Shown: positions 55,089-63,926, counted from the first letter of the stretch. The stretch is DNA of 64,000 nt from UBA4782 sp034429195 (GCA_034429195.1 DAOUGQ010000018.1:384496-448495), one strand, 5' to 3'. The notes: generated from the sequence alone by a model not told the origin. Translations and numbers: made by a program.

Positions 55089-55094
55089 ATTATA
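55089..55094 (-). promoter_or_regulatory. -10 box of the glmS transcript
   Basis: TATAAT on the - strand, about 36 bases ahead of the ribozyme cleavage site, between the AOR stop and the ribozyme. The transcript would start near 55082. The -35 region is weak. An AAGGAGG sequence follows, 5' of the cut site, with no gene attached to it. Confidence 0.5.
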
Positions 55095-55114
55095 CTTGAA
55101 AAATCAAGCGTTTC

Positions 55115-57277
55115 TTATTGATTCTTTTCGATCAATTCCACAACATCTGGAAAGTCAATACCTAATCTCTTCACCGTTTCAAGGGTAGGAACACCATTTT
55201 TCGACCATCCACGACGTTTATATACCGCATCCAAAAGCTGTTCATAACGAGATTCACGGTGAGCGCGTAGCTTTTCCATCTTTTCTACTGTTGATAGATT
55301 TCTCGGATCAATCCCTACCATTTCTCGTAGTTCAGTATCATAACGCTCTACCCGGCTTTCATATTCATTTTCTGTTACTGGGCCAACTGCTCTATAAGGA
55401 GGATAATCTTCATTTCGTTTTCCATAGCCAAGGCGTAAATTAAACAATCGTTGGAAGTTATAAACTTTTTCTGATTGTAAAATTAAATCTTCTAGGGTCG
55501 CTTTCTTCCCTGTTACTCCTTCATAAAGCCAAGTGTAATTTTCGATATGTTCGGGCACTTTGGCAGGTTCAGATGCAGTCTTATTGCTTACAGGTATGAT
55601 GTCATTCCAGGGCAATTTACATAATCCGTGTAGACTGAACCATGTTCGCCACATGGGAAAATAATGTAATGCTTCAGCCTTCTTTTCAAAAGTAGGCAAT
55701 TGCTTATGCACAAGTTCCATAAATATCAACCAGGCTTCATCGTGTTGGGCACCTTTTGATGCCAATGCATAACCACCTTGCTGCGTTACTGATTCTTTAG
55801 TCATATATTCAGATATTTCGAGACCTTTTACTTCCATTCCAATATCCTGTAAAAATTTTGGATCAGCATGGAATTTTTCAGCAAAGATTTTTTTCATTGC
55901 TCGAATACCCTGACCAATCGTGATACCAAAACCTTCTCCTTCAGCCATTTGATGTAAAGCCGTTAGGCAAGCATCTGCATTTCCCCACGCGAAATCTAGT
56001 CCACCAGTTCTTTCTTTGTTCAGAATGCCTGCTTCGTAACATTCCATGACGAAAGCAAAGGAATTACCAACCGAAATGGTATCAATCCCATAGGTATCAC
56101 AATAAAAATTTAATTCTAAAACCGCTTCTGGATCGAAAACTGCGATATTTGAACCTAATGCACCTAATGTTTCATACTCTGGGCCATCAATAAATACCTT
56201 TTGGCCTTTATATGGTCCTGTTTTTAATGTAAATTCCGGTACCGCATGTGCGCAAGCCATTGTGCAACCATACCAACAGCCATCAGGTCCACGTTTATCA
56301 AATTTTTGTTTCCAGATGTCGCCCGCAATGTTTTTTGCTGAATCATCACATCCATATCGGAAGTTTTGTACAGGCAGCAGGTCAAATTTATTCATGATCT
56401 CAACGAGATATGGTGTGCCTGTTCCGCGCATGTCATTTTGCGAAGGATCAAATTCGATGATCTCCTTATTTATCCTCACTCCCGCTTTCTTGATCAATTC
56501 CATGTTCGCGACATGATTAGAATTGGGATTCATATCACTATATTTAACGACAATCGCTTTGATCTTCTTATTACGCAAGACGGTTCCTGCTCCGCCTCTA
56601 GCTGCCTGTTTAATCCTCACTTCTTTCCGTTTTGGATCATAATAACTGATATTTAAACCACACATGGGAACATGCTCAGCAGCCCTGCCAGCAGAAATAA
56701 CTGAGACATTTCGAAAATTTCCATCTTCACCAGAGTACATCTCTGTTAATATTCGATTGATGATATGGGTATCAGCACACTCTAAGGGTGCAGTATCGAT
56801 TTGAACAATTCCTTTATCGCCATCAATAACAATAATTACATCTTCTTTTGCTTTCCCCTGAATTTCCAATGCATCCCAACCAGAAAATTTTAAGTAAGGT
56901 CCAAAGTAACCCCCACCGTTACTGTCGATAACAACTTTAGTAAGAGGAGAGATAGTCACAGCAGTTAGTTTTCCCGACCCGGGATATGAGGAAATTCCTC
57001 CGATAGGTCCGCTGGATATTACAAGCTCATTTTCAGGGTCATCCCATCTGGTATCATCTTTTATCCCGTTCCAAAGAAGCCATAGGCAGAACCCACGTCC
57101 ACCTGTGAAAATATCTTTCATTTTTTCCGTAACTTCTTTTTCGACGATTGTATTCGAATCGAGATTTATATAGAGCGTTCGACCTGCATATCCATGTACA
57201 ATATCTTTCAACACATAATTAAAAGTGGCTATATTAGTGTGTGCGTTTTTATATTGCTCGATCGTATAGTCCTGCAT
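55115..57277 (-). CDS. Aldehyde ferredoxin oxidoreductase family protein (divergent, BamB-like features)
   Basis: The ATG at 57277 is preferred over 57289, because a GGAGGG sequence that begins inside the first codons lies five bases ahead of it. The 720-residue product is about 110 residues longer than the AOR at 4058. It has TGGRGFCLWLL, NGGGYFGPYLKFSGWDALEI, ARGGAGTVLRNKKIKA and a cluster motif CWYGCTMAC, which is CxxxCxxxC rather than the usual CxxCxxxC. GLCKLPWND near the C-terminus recalls the BamB-type tungsten subunits. It is a lone gene, without a ferredoxin partner or MoaD neighbour. The reaction is likely a low-potential aldehyde or acid conversion, but the substrate is open. Confidence 0.88.
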   Translation of the reverse strand: MQDYTIEQYKNAHTNIATFNYVLKDIVHGYAGRTLYINLDSNTIVEKEVTEKMKDIFTGGRGFCLWLLWNGIKDDTRWDDPENELVISSGPIGGISSYPGSGKLTAVTISPLTKVVIDSNGGGYFGPYLKFSGWDALEIQGKAKEDVIIVIDGDKGIVQIDTAPLECADTHIINRILTEMYSGEDGNFRNVSVISAGRAAEHVPMCGLNISYYDPKRKEVRIKQAARGGAGTVLRNKKIKAIVVKYSDMNPNSNHVANMELIKKAGVRINKEIIEFDPSQNDMRGTGTPYLVEIMNKFDLLPVQNFRYGCDDSAKNIAGDIWKQKFDKRGPDGCWYGCTMACAHAVPEFTLKTGPYKGQKVFIDGPEYETLGALGSNIAVFDPEAVLELNFYCDTYGIDTISVGNSFAFVMECYEAGILNKERTGGLDFAWGNADACLTALHQMAEGEGFGITIGQGIRAMKKIFAEKFHADPKFLQDIGMEVKGLEISEYMTKESVTQQGGYALASKGAQHDEAWLIFMELVHKQLPTFEKKAEALHYFPMWRTWFSLHGLCKLPWNDIIPVSNKTASEPAKVPEHIENYTWLYEGVTGKKATLEDLILQSEKVYNFQRLFNLRLGYGKRNEDYPPYRAVGPVTENEYESRVERYDTELREMVGIDPRNLSTVEKMEKLRAHRESRYEQLLDAVYKRRGWSKNGVPTLETVKRLGIDFPDVVELIEKNQ

Positions 57278-57393
57278 TTCGCCCTCCATATGATGGGAAT
57301 TATCCTCATTCTAGGATTATAATATTTCCCAGTGCATTTTTGATGAGTAGAAAATCACTGAATATTATTGCAAACATTATCTAATTAAATATT

Positions 57394-58656
57394 ATGTTCA
57401 TCTTTCAACGGATTAAACGCTGGCTAACTGTCCCGCAATCTGAGGGGATAGACTCGAAGAATTTTCTTAATGTTCAAATAGATGCAATAGGTGTAGCTCT
57501 TGCTAATGCTGCCAGTCCATTTTTACCAGTGTTCTTAACAAGGCTTGGCGCAGAGACAATTCACATCGGCTTACTTTCCTCCATGCCTGGAATCACAGGC
57601 TTGATTACTTCGATTCCACTGGGACGTTTTCTCCAAAATCGGAAGAATGTAGTTCCCTGGTTTAGTGCAGCTCGCCTTGCAGTGATACTGAGCTACGCAT
57701 TGACCAGTATTGCAACCTTAATTTTCAATGAGCATAACTCAATTTATGCTATCCTAACTATTTGGGCTTTAGCAACCATTCCACAAACAGTGGTGGCTAT
57801 TGCGTTCAATGTAGTGATGAATTCAGTTGCAGGCCCTACTGGTCGTTTTGAGTTGATGTCAAGGCGATGGTCTATCATGGGCGTGACTACTGCCACCTGT
57901 GCTTTCCTAGTTGGCATATTGCTTGATAATGTAATATTTCCATTGAATTATCAATTGGCTTTCTTTTTCCTTTCAATTGGAGCATTCCTTAGTTACAGGT
58001 ATTCAAGCAAAATAAAGATAGAAGACCAGGATGTTCAACCTTCAACAAATAAATCACATCGCGAAAAGTTGCAAGAATATTTCAAACTGGTGACAGGGCA
58101 GACCTCTTTTATTGATTTTGTATCCCGAAGGTTTGTATTTACTTTTGGTTCATATTTTGCAATTCCATTGCTTCCGCTTTATTACGTTCGTGAAGCTGAA
58201 GCATCTGACGCGTGGATTGCAGTAATTACTACTGTTCAAACTGCAGTAACCATTATTGGTTATGCTCTTTGGACAAGGCAAACTCGAAAATTCGGTTCTC
58301 GCCGAGTACTTCTTCTTTCCACTCTTGGGGTTGCCCTTTATCCGATCTTAGTTGCATTAACCCACCAGGAATTATTGATTACCATTCTTGCAGGAATCAT
58401 GGGAATTTCTTCTGCAGGTGTAAACCTAATTTTTTTTGATGAGCTTATGCAGACCATACCTCCTAAATTTAGTGCAACTTTTATGTCTATTTCACAAAGC
58501 CTCGAATTTCTTGCAGCAGTAGTTGCACCATTAATTGGATCTTTAATTGCAAATAATATTGGTTTAAGTTACGCCTTAATTATCGGTGGTAGTATAAGAT
58601 TTACAGGATTTATCCTTTTTTTGTTTAGACCATCAAAAATAGTTGCAGCAACATAG
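57394..58656 (+). CDS. MFS permease
   Basis: A 420-residue membrane protein with about 12 hydrophobic segments, typical of the major facilitator superfamily. The loop between segments 2 and 3 has GRFLQNRKN, a weak form of motif A, and segment 4 has IPQTVVAIAFNVVMNSVAG. The C-terminal half contains ISSAGVNLIFFDEL. The specificity is not apparent. It starts 117 bases from the divergent AOR gene and is followed by the rhodanese-like gene. Confidence 0.82.
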   Translation: MFIFQRIKRWLTVPQSEGIDSKNFLNVQIDAIGVALANAASPFLPVFLTRLGAETIHIGLLSSMPGITGLITSIPLGRFLQNRKNVVPWFSAARLAVILSYALTSIATLIFNEHNSIYAILTIWALATIPQTVVAIAFNVVMNSVAGPTGRFELMSRRWSIMGVTTATCAFLVGILLDNVIFPLNYQLAFFFLSIGAFLSYRYSSKIKIEDQDVQPSTNKSHREKLQEYFKLVTGQTSFIDFVSRRFVFTFGSYFAIPLLPLYYVREAEASDAWIAVITTVQTAVTIIGYALWTRQTRKFGSRRVLLLSTLGVALYPILVALTHQELLITILAGIMGISSAGVNLIFFDELMQTIPPKFSATFMSISQSLEFLAAVVAPLIGSLIANNIGLSYALIIGGSIRFTGFILFLFRPSKIVAAT

Positions 58657-58700
58657 ACATTTTTTGATTCATTCTTTAGCAATAACGGATTATTTCAGGG

Positions 58701-59177
58701 ATGAAAAGCAGCCATACCAGAAGCATAATTGCACCAATTATTCTCATGAGTTCGGGATTGATCCTGCTCATTGGAGTATCACTGTTTTATGTAGTATATT
58801 TACCAAAAACTTCACAGGAAAAGTCGTCAAAACCAGTTTTACCCATAATCATTACCCGAATCACATTGGCGGATGCAAAAAAAGCCTACGAAGAAAAAAC
58901 GGCACTTTTCCTTGATGTCCGATCATCTGCTAGTTACTCTTACAGCCATATTCCTGATGCTGTCAATATTCCATTGATCTATCTCGAAGAAAGATTAGGA
59001 GAATTAGATAAGAATCAATGGATCATTCCATATTGCACCTGACCAAACGAAGAATCAAGTGCCCGTGCGGCAGAAATTCTAATTGAAAATGGCTTTACAC
59101 GAGTGAATCCTCTCATTGGCGGCTTTCAAAACTGGAAAGATAATAATTACCCAACTGTTGAAGAAGCTACACCGTAA
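58701..59177 (+). CDS. Membrane-anchored rhodanese-like protein, probable selenoprotein (TGA = Sec at residue 114)
   Basis: The frame is interrupted by TGA at 59040-59042, and an ordinary gene call would end there at 113 residues, in the middle of the rhodanese active-site loop. In frame after the TGA come 44 more residues (PNEESSARAAEILIENGF...LIGGFQNW...) to a TAA at 59175-59177, which complete a standard rhodanese C-terminus. The interrupted loop reads PYCT-U-PNEES; relatives have Cys at this position (YCxCPxE type). A hairpin suited to a bacterial SECIS follows the TGA (59052-59079). The N-terminus has one membrane helix (residues 10-33), so the rhodanese domain is probably outside the cytoplasm. 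The most likely reading is a Sec-containing sulfur/selenium transferase or redox protein of 158 residues; a pseudogene is the alternative. Confidence 0.75.
59052..59079 (+). promoter_or_regulatory. Candidate bacterial SECIS element
   Basis: Downstream of the TGA the RNA can fold as GAAT...ATTC outer pairs and TGCC/GGCA inner pairs around the five-base loop CGTGC, which contains the GU found in E. coli-type SECIS loops. The loop begins 21 bases after the TGA, close to the spacing in fdhF. The sequence lies inside the coding frame, as bacterial SECIS elements do. The two halves of the stem are separated by an internal loop, so the structure is plausible rather than proven. Confidence 0.55.
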
Positions 59178-59189
59178 TACAATTGATAA

Positions 59190-59669
59190 ATGACCTTTCT
59201 TAGCCCTGAACAAATTCTCGAACAAGCAAAAGTATCATTTCGAATATTCATACATAAAATGCAGCCTGAATCACTTCAGGCTGCTGCTTTAGCTCGTGGT
59301 CAACAAACAGAACAGATCATTAGAACTATTTTGTTTCGCAAAGGACAAGATGATTTCTTTGTAGTTCTTGCTCCTGGTGATAAACAAATATCCTGGAAAA
59401 AACTTAGAGAAAAATTACATAAGCGGCGTATTACGACAGCTACAAGGGATGAAGTATTGTCTATAACAGGCTATGAACCTGGTACAGTTTCACCATTAGG
59501 TCTGCCTTCTGGTTTACCAATCTACTATGATAGTTCGATTGCTAAGAAAAAAGAAATTTCTTTTGGCTCTGGCGAAACAAATAAAGCATTGATCCTCAAT
59601 GCCCAGGATTTATTATCACTTTTGCCAGATGCAATCCCCCTAGATTTTGAAGATAACCTGGGAAAATAA
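59190..59669 (+). CDS. YbaK/EbsC-like aminoacyl-tRNA deacylase family protein
   Basis: A 159-residue protein of the YbaK/ProX fold: FFVVLAPGDKQISWKKLREKL with the conserved Lys, the TRDEVLSITGYEPGTVSPLGLP motif near residue 88 (the family's GxxxGxxxP-like pocket) and a terminal DLLSLLP. Members remove mischarged amino acids from tRNA. It starts 12 bases after the rhodanese-like gene and is followed after five bases by a glycosyltransferase-like gene, so the three may be co-transcribed. Confidence 0.85.
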   Translation: MTFLSPEQILEQAKVSFRIFIHKMQPESLQAAALARGQQTEQIIRTILFRKGQDDFFVVLAPGDKQISWKKLREKLHKRRITTATRDEVLSITGYEPGTVSPLGLPSGLPIYYDSSIAKKKEISFGSGETNKALILNAQDLLSLLPDAIPLDFEDNLGK

Positions 59670-59674
59670 ATTTC

Positions 59675-60748
59675 ATGAAGTCAATTGCATATTTCATCAC
59701 TTCTCATGGATTTGGACATGCATCAAGAGCGTGTGCGCTTATGAATGCTATCTACCGTATCGATACGCAAACAACATTTGAGATATTCACAACAGTTCCT
59801 GAATGGTTCCTTGCGGATTCATTGTTTTGCAAATGGCATCTTAATAAAATAGAGACAGATGTTGGGCTGGTGCAGAATTCACCATTTTTCATCGACCATG
59901 TTTCCTCCATAGAAGCTATAAATGCTTTCTATCCATTATCTGATGAGAGAATATCAAAAATTGTAGAAAGATTAACTAAAAATAGAAATATTGCGACGAT
60001 TTGCGATATCAGTCCACTTGGAATTCTGGCAGCAAAAGAAGCAAATATTCCTTCGTTCTTGATTGAAAATTTCACCTGGGATTGGATTTATCAGCAATTA
60101 GGAAGGGGAAATCAGGCATACAGAAACATTGCAAGTACACTTGAAATTTATTACAAACAAGCAGATTATCACATTCATTTATTACCAGGTTGCCCAACTA
60201 CTAGTGTTGTTCATGCTTCTTTCGGGCCAATCGCTCGCACGCAAGTCGCTGATATTTCCTCCACTCGCAAAAAACTTGGGGTTCAAAGCAATAAACCATA
60301 TGTATATATTTCTCTGGGTGGTATTGAATCCGATTTTCACATATCTGAAGACCTGATATTTAATGATTTCTTTATTGTCTGCCTGACAAACACTAAAAAT
60401 CCAATCTTTGGCAAACATGTACTTCAATTGCCCCACCATTCGGGATTTTATACACAGGACCTTCTCGCTGCGAGCAGCTTAGTAGTAGGGAAACCGGGCT
60501 ATAGCACTGTTGCAGAATTGGTAATCGCAGGACTGCCATTTTTCTATATTCCTCGTCCTGATTTTCCAGAATGCCAGTATTTGGAAAAATTTGTACAGGA
60601 AAATGTCGCTTATCGAATCCTGAATCAAGATGAATTTTCTTCTGGCGAATGGGTTAAGCATGTCCCAGACTATCTTGGAATTAAACAAGAAAAACCACCA
60701 GATAACGAAACCTTCCAGGTGGCAAAATATATACTTGATAGAATTTGA
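59675..60748 (+). CDS. Glycosyltransferase-like protein (MurG/UGT fold)
   Basis: A 357-residue protein with a GT-B pattern. The N-terminus has YFITSHGFGHASRA, which matches proteins annotated as glycosyl transferases near sugar-kinase genes. The C-terminal half has YISLGGIESDF and VVGKPGYSTVAELV followed by GLPFFYIPRPDFPE, where the sugar nucleotide binds in related enzymes. There is no membrane segment. The acceptor and donor sugars are unknown. Confidence 0.75.
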   Translation: MKSIAYFITSHGFGHASRACALMNAIYRIDTQTTFEIFTTVPEWFLADSLFCKWHLNKIETDVGLVQNSPFFIDHVSSIEAINAFYPLSDERISKIVERLTKNRNIATICDISPLGILAAKEANIPSFLIENFTWDWIYQQLGRGNQAYRNIASTLEIYYKQADYHIHLLPGCPTTSVVHASFGPIARTQVADISSTRKKLGVQSNKPYVYISLGGIESDFHISEDLIFNDFFIVCLTNTKNPIFGKHVLQLPHHSGFYTQDLLAASSLVVGKPGYSTVAELVIAGLPFFYIPRPDFPECQYLEKFVQENVAYRILNQDEFSSGEWVKHVPDYLGIKQEKPPDNETFQVAKYILDRI

Positions 60749-61165
60749 TCACGCTTGTTTGGTTAATTTATCGTATGCGTTTACCCAAAAATCACCTGCC
60801 ATTATTCTCACAGGAACTTTCACTTTAGGGAACTTCTCTGCAATTCGAATTGCAGTTTGCGCTACAGTACCCCAATCATCCTTTAAAAGAGCAGTTTCTA
60901 ACTCGTCCGCATAGCTTTTGGTCCATCTCCATTCCATTCGAAAACGATCAGCCTTGACCCAGTATCCACGCTTTTCCCAGGCCTCAACTGACGGGTCAAT
61001 TCCAGAATTAATATCTCGCAACGCTAAAATGATAAAAGCAGTCAGGTCTTTACTCTTCTGATCAGCCCTGGATTGTTTCATGAACTCTCGAATGCAAATA
61101 AGAATAGACTTGGTTAAATGAGTTCGTTGTTTACCTTCTGATTCAGTATCGATTAATCTACTCAT
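60749..61165 (-). CDS. Conserved-type small protein of unknown function
   Basis: 138 residues from the ATG at 61165, which has GGAGA nine bases ahead; the frame opens at 61198 without a ribosome site. It is mostly helical, with a Trp-rich middle (WEKRGYWVKADRFRMEWRW) and several Lys/Arg. No cofactor motif was recognised. It lies on the opposite strand to its neighbours, with its stop adjacent to the glycosyltransferase stop, and shares a 54-base divergent promoter region with the Dus gene. The Trp-rich segment suggests a binding surface, but no function is assigned. Confidence 0.65.
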   Translation of the reverse strand: MSRLIDTESEGKQRTHLTKSILICIREFMKQSRADQKSKDLTAFIILALRDINSGIDPSVEAWEKRGYWVKADRFRMEWRWTKSYADELETALLKDDWGTVAQTAIRIAEKFPKVKVPVRIMAGDFWVNAYDKLTKQA

Positions 61166-61219
61166 GTATTCTCCAAAACAACACAAAATGAATCGCACAC
61201 ATTATAATCGTGTTGCATA

Positions 61220-62167
61220 ATGAGCAGTGATTTCTCTATCAAAAACATTTCGATCCATGGAGATGTAATATTAGCTCCCATGGTTTCGATTTCCGATATG
61301 CCTTATCGGCTGATTACTCGCCAATTGGGAAATGCATTAAGTTGGTCAGCTTTTGTTAATGCTCAAGAAGTCATTTATGGTCATCCACATCGCTTAAATG
61401 ACCGATTGAAGTTTTCAGAAAGCGAAAGACCATTTGTTATGCAGCTTTACGGAAATGACATTGATATGATGGTTGCAGCAGCGAAAATCCTTATGCAACG
61501 CCAACCGGATATTTTGGATATTAATTTGGGCTGTTCGGTTAAGGCAATTAGTGCCCGGGGCGCAGGAGCTGGGATGTTACGTGACATGCCAAAAGTAATT
61601 AACTTGATTCAATCTCTTTGCAATACACTCACAATTCCAATAACAACAAAAATTCGTTTGGGATGGGATGAATTAACGAAAAACCCAGTTAATATAGCAA
61701 AAACCCTTGAAGAAGCTGGTTCCAGCATGATAACAGTCCACGCTCGCACTCACAATCAGCATTTTAGTGAAAGAGCAGATTGGGAAGCAATTCGGCAGAT
61801 CAAAGCAGCTGTCTCTGTACCTGTGATCGGAAATGGTGATATTCGAACACCAGCAGATATTGATTGCATGAAATCTACAACTGGATGTAATGCAGTCATG
61901 ATTGGAAGGGCTGCTATAGGTAATCCATGGTTATTTTCAAGAAAAGATGTGGATACAATACCCGTCCAGGAAAAATACGAAGTTATAAAAGAGCATCTTA
62001 ACTTGATGTGTGAGTGTTATACAGAGAAGAGAGGAGTACTTTTATTTAGGAAACATGCAGCTGGGTATCTTTCACATCTTCTAATCCCTAATAACCTGCG
62101 GATTGAGATACTTAAAGCAAATACAAAGGAAACTTTTCTTCAACTTCTTCAAAAAGCATTTGATTGA
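61220..62167 (+). CDS. tRNA-dihydrouridine synthase (Dus family)
   Basis: A 315-residue flavin enzyme. APMVSISDMPYRLI opens the barrel (near residue 18), followed by FVMQLYGND, and DINLGCSVKAISARGAGAGM near residue 97 holds the catalytic Cys. TVHARTHNQHFSERADW and IGNGDI follow. The motif order matches DusB-type proteins, although the segment after the Cys (SVKAIS) differs from the usual PVxKV. It reduces uridines in tRNA using FMN and NADPH. It stands alone on the + strand with a divergent neighbour upstream. Confidence 0.92.
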   Translation: MSSDFSIKNISIHGDVILAPMVSISDMPYRLITRQLGNALSWSAFVNAQEVIYGHPHRLNDRLKFSESERPFVMQLYGNDIDMMVAAAKILMQRQPDILDINLGCSVKAISARGAGAGMLRDMPKVINLIQSLCNTLTIPITTKIRLGWDELTKNPVNIAKTLEEAGSSMITVHARTHNQHFSERADWEAIRQIKAAVSVPVIGNGDIRTPADIDCMKSTTGCNAVMIGRAAIGNPWLFSRKDVDTIPVQEKYEVIKEHLNLMCECYTEKRGVLLFRKHAAGYLSHLLIPNNLRIEILKANTKETFLQLLQKAFD

Positions 62168-62191
62168 TTATCTGTTTTGTCCATATATAGC

Positions 62192-62220
62192 TTGACCCAT
62201 TGCTTAGGAAAAGATAGAAT
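62192..62220 (+). promoter_or_regulatory. Promoter of the lipid kinase operon
   Basis: TTGACC (62192-62197) and TAGAAT (62215-62220) with a 17-base spacer, 39 bases ahead of the lipid kinase ATG. Confidence 0.65.
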
Positions 62221-62259
62221 ATTTCATACAAATTTCATCTAGAAAAGGGTACCATCAAT

Positions 62260-63192
62260 ATGCCTTCCTATAAAATCATACTTAACCCAATTTCGGGAAG
62301 GGGAACGGGTGCCAAAGTATCACCTCTAATTGCATCTTTTCTTCATGACCATCATATTGATTTTGATTTGGTGCATACTAATGCACCCTGGCACGCTGCA
62401 GAATTAGCAAAAGATGCTATTTCTCAGGGATTTGACTATATCGTTGCGGCTGGTGGCGATGGAACAATGAACGAAGTCATCAACGGTTTTATGATGGCTC
62501 GAGATGCTGGCATGCAACATAAATCCGTAATGGGTGCACTTTCTGTTGGTAGAGGAAACGATTTTACATTCAGCATGGGAATTCCTTCCACATATGAGGA
62601 AGGATGCAAAGCCCTTATCAAAGGTGAGACCAGGAAAATTGACATTGGGAAAGTTACTGGTGGTTTATACCCCGAAGGTCGCTATTTTGGGAATGGTATT
62701 GGAATTGGCTTTGATGCTGTGGTCGGATTTGAGTCTGTAAGAATGAAACAACTTAAAGGTTTTTCTTCATACATAGCAGGGGCATTAAAAACAATGATCT
62801 TTCACTTCGATGCTCCAGAATTACAAGTAGAATTGGATAACGAGAGAATAACTAATAGATACCTGATGGTGTCTATTATGAATGGCTACCGATTAGGAGG
62901 TGGCTTCTTCATGACACCTGAAAGCAAACCAGATGATGGTCATTTTGATCTATGCCTCGTTGAAAAAGTATCTCGTATTCAAGCATTAAAACTAATCGTT
63001 CAATTTACAAGAGGAACACAGGGTTCTCATCCTGCAGTTACTTTTGCCCGCAGCAAGAAATTAAAAGTGACGGCAATTAAAGGATCAATTCCTGCACATG
63101 CTGATGGTGAAACGATTTGCACTAAGGGTGATCAATTGGCACTGGAAATTATTCCTCAACAGATCGACCTGATATATGCAAACGCAAAATAG
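62260..63192 (+). CDS. Diacylglycerol/lipid kinase family protein
   Basis: A 310-residue protein of the DgkB/YegS family. NPISGRGTG near residue 8 and VAAGGDGTMNEVINGF near 67 form the nucleotide-binding loop with the GGDGT motif, and SVGRGNDFTFSMGIP near 97 matches the usual GTxNDFA-type motif. The C-terminal domain is beta-rich with HADGE, the metal-site motif. It phosphorylates diacylglycerol or another lipid. It overlaps the downstream acyltransferase gene by 17 bases, fitting phospholipid recycling or synthesis. Confidence 0.92.
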   Translation: MPSYKIILNPISGRGTGAKVSPLIASFLHDHHIDFDLVHTNAPWHAAELAKDAISQGFDYIVAAGGDGTMNEVINGFMMARDAGMQHKSVMGALSVGRGNDFTFSMGIPSTYEEGCKALIKGETRKIDIGKVTGGLYPEGRYFGNGIGIGFDAVVGFESVRMKQLKGFSSYIAGALKTMIFHFDAPELQVELDNERITNRYLMVSIMNGYRLGGGFFMTPESKPDDGHFDLCLVEKVSRIQALKLIVQFTRGTQGSHPAVTFARSKKLKVTAIKGSIPAHADGETICTKGDQLALEIIPQQIDLIYANAK

Positions 63193-63868
63193 CCTTAAGC
63201 TCTCCACGCGAATTATCAACTTCTCTTTACGCAATATTACGGAAGTGATTTGCGACGTTGAAGCGAAAGACCTTTCCAAAATTCCTGAACAAGGACCTCT
63301 GATCGTATTTGTTAATCACATTAACTTTTTGGAAGTTCCTGTTGTTGCATCACGGCTCGAGAACAGGCAGATTTCTGTAATTGCCAAAGAAGAAACCTGG
63401 AAGAATCCTGCACTTGCATTTCTTTTTAATTCCTGGAATGGCATACCCATAAAAAGAGGTGTTTTAGATAGAGAAGCTATTCAACGCTCGTTAGAGGCCA
63501 TTGAAAAAGGAAATATTTTAGTTGTTGCACCAGAAGGTACACGTAGCAAGGATGGTAAATTAAAACAAGGGATGCCAGGTATTGTTTTACTGGCATTAAA
63601 ATCGCAGGTTCCACTTTTACCATTGGTTTATTATGGGGGAGAAAAATTTTGGAACAATATCTCGCGTTTTCAACGAACTAAATTTACTATTAAAGTAGGA
63701 GAAAAATTTATTCTAAAAGAATACCCTCGTAATCCCGATAAACAAACCAGGCAACGATTGACCGATGAATTTATGGCAGAGCTTGCCAAATTACTACCCC
63801 ATTCATATCGAGGCTATTACAAGCATATAAGTAATGAACCTTCCCCATATTTTGAATATATTGATTAA
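63176..63868 (+). CDS. 1-acyl-glycerol-3-phosphate acyltransferase (PlsC family)
   Basis: A 230-residue membrane-associated acyltransferase. Motif I reads NHINFLE, so it is HX4E instead of the usual HX4D. Motif II is GIPIKRG and motif III is APEGTRSKDG. It would add an acyl chain to lysophosphatidic acid or a similar acceptor. The frame begins inside the lipid kinase gene; a later start is possible but no better ribosome site was seen. The Asp-to-Glu change in the catalytic dyad is worth noting, as it may reduce or alter activity. Confidence 0.88.
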   Translation: MQTQNSLKLSTRIINFSLRNITEVICDVEAKDLSKIPEQGPLIVFVNHINFLEVPVVASRLENRQISVIAKEETWKNPALAFLFNSWNGIPIKRGVLDREAIQRSLEAIEKGNILVVAPEGTRSKDGKLKQGMPGIVLLALKSQVPLLPLVYYGGEKFWNNISRFQRTKFTIKVGEKFILKEYPRNPDKQTRQRLTDEFMAELAKLLPHSYRGYYKHISNEPSPYFEYID

Positions 63869-63885
63869 TCCCATTATAATTTTTC

Positions 63886-63914
63886 TTGACACTCGTTCTT
63901 TCACAGCATATAAT
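63886..63914 (+). promoter_or_regulatory. Near-consensus promoter of tRNA-Gly
   Basis: TTGACA (63886-63891) and TATAAT (63909-63914), both perfect, with an ideal 17-base spacer, placed 12 bases before the tRNA. It is the strongest promoter seen in the window. Confidence 0.85.
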
Positions 63915-63926
63915 GTTTTCACTATT

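Noticed and set aside
59043..59177. The rhodanese-like gene as a simple pseudogene
   Set aside because: Only one stop interrupts it, exactly at a Cys position; the rest of the frame is intact and conserved in pattern, and a SECIS-like hairpin follows. It remains the main alternative.
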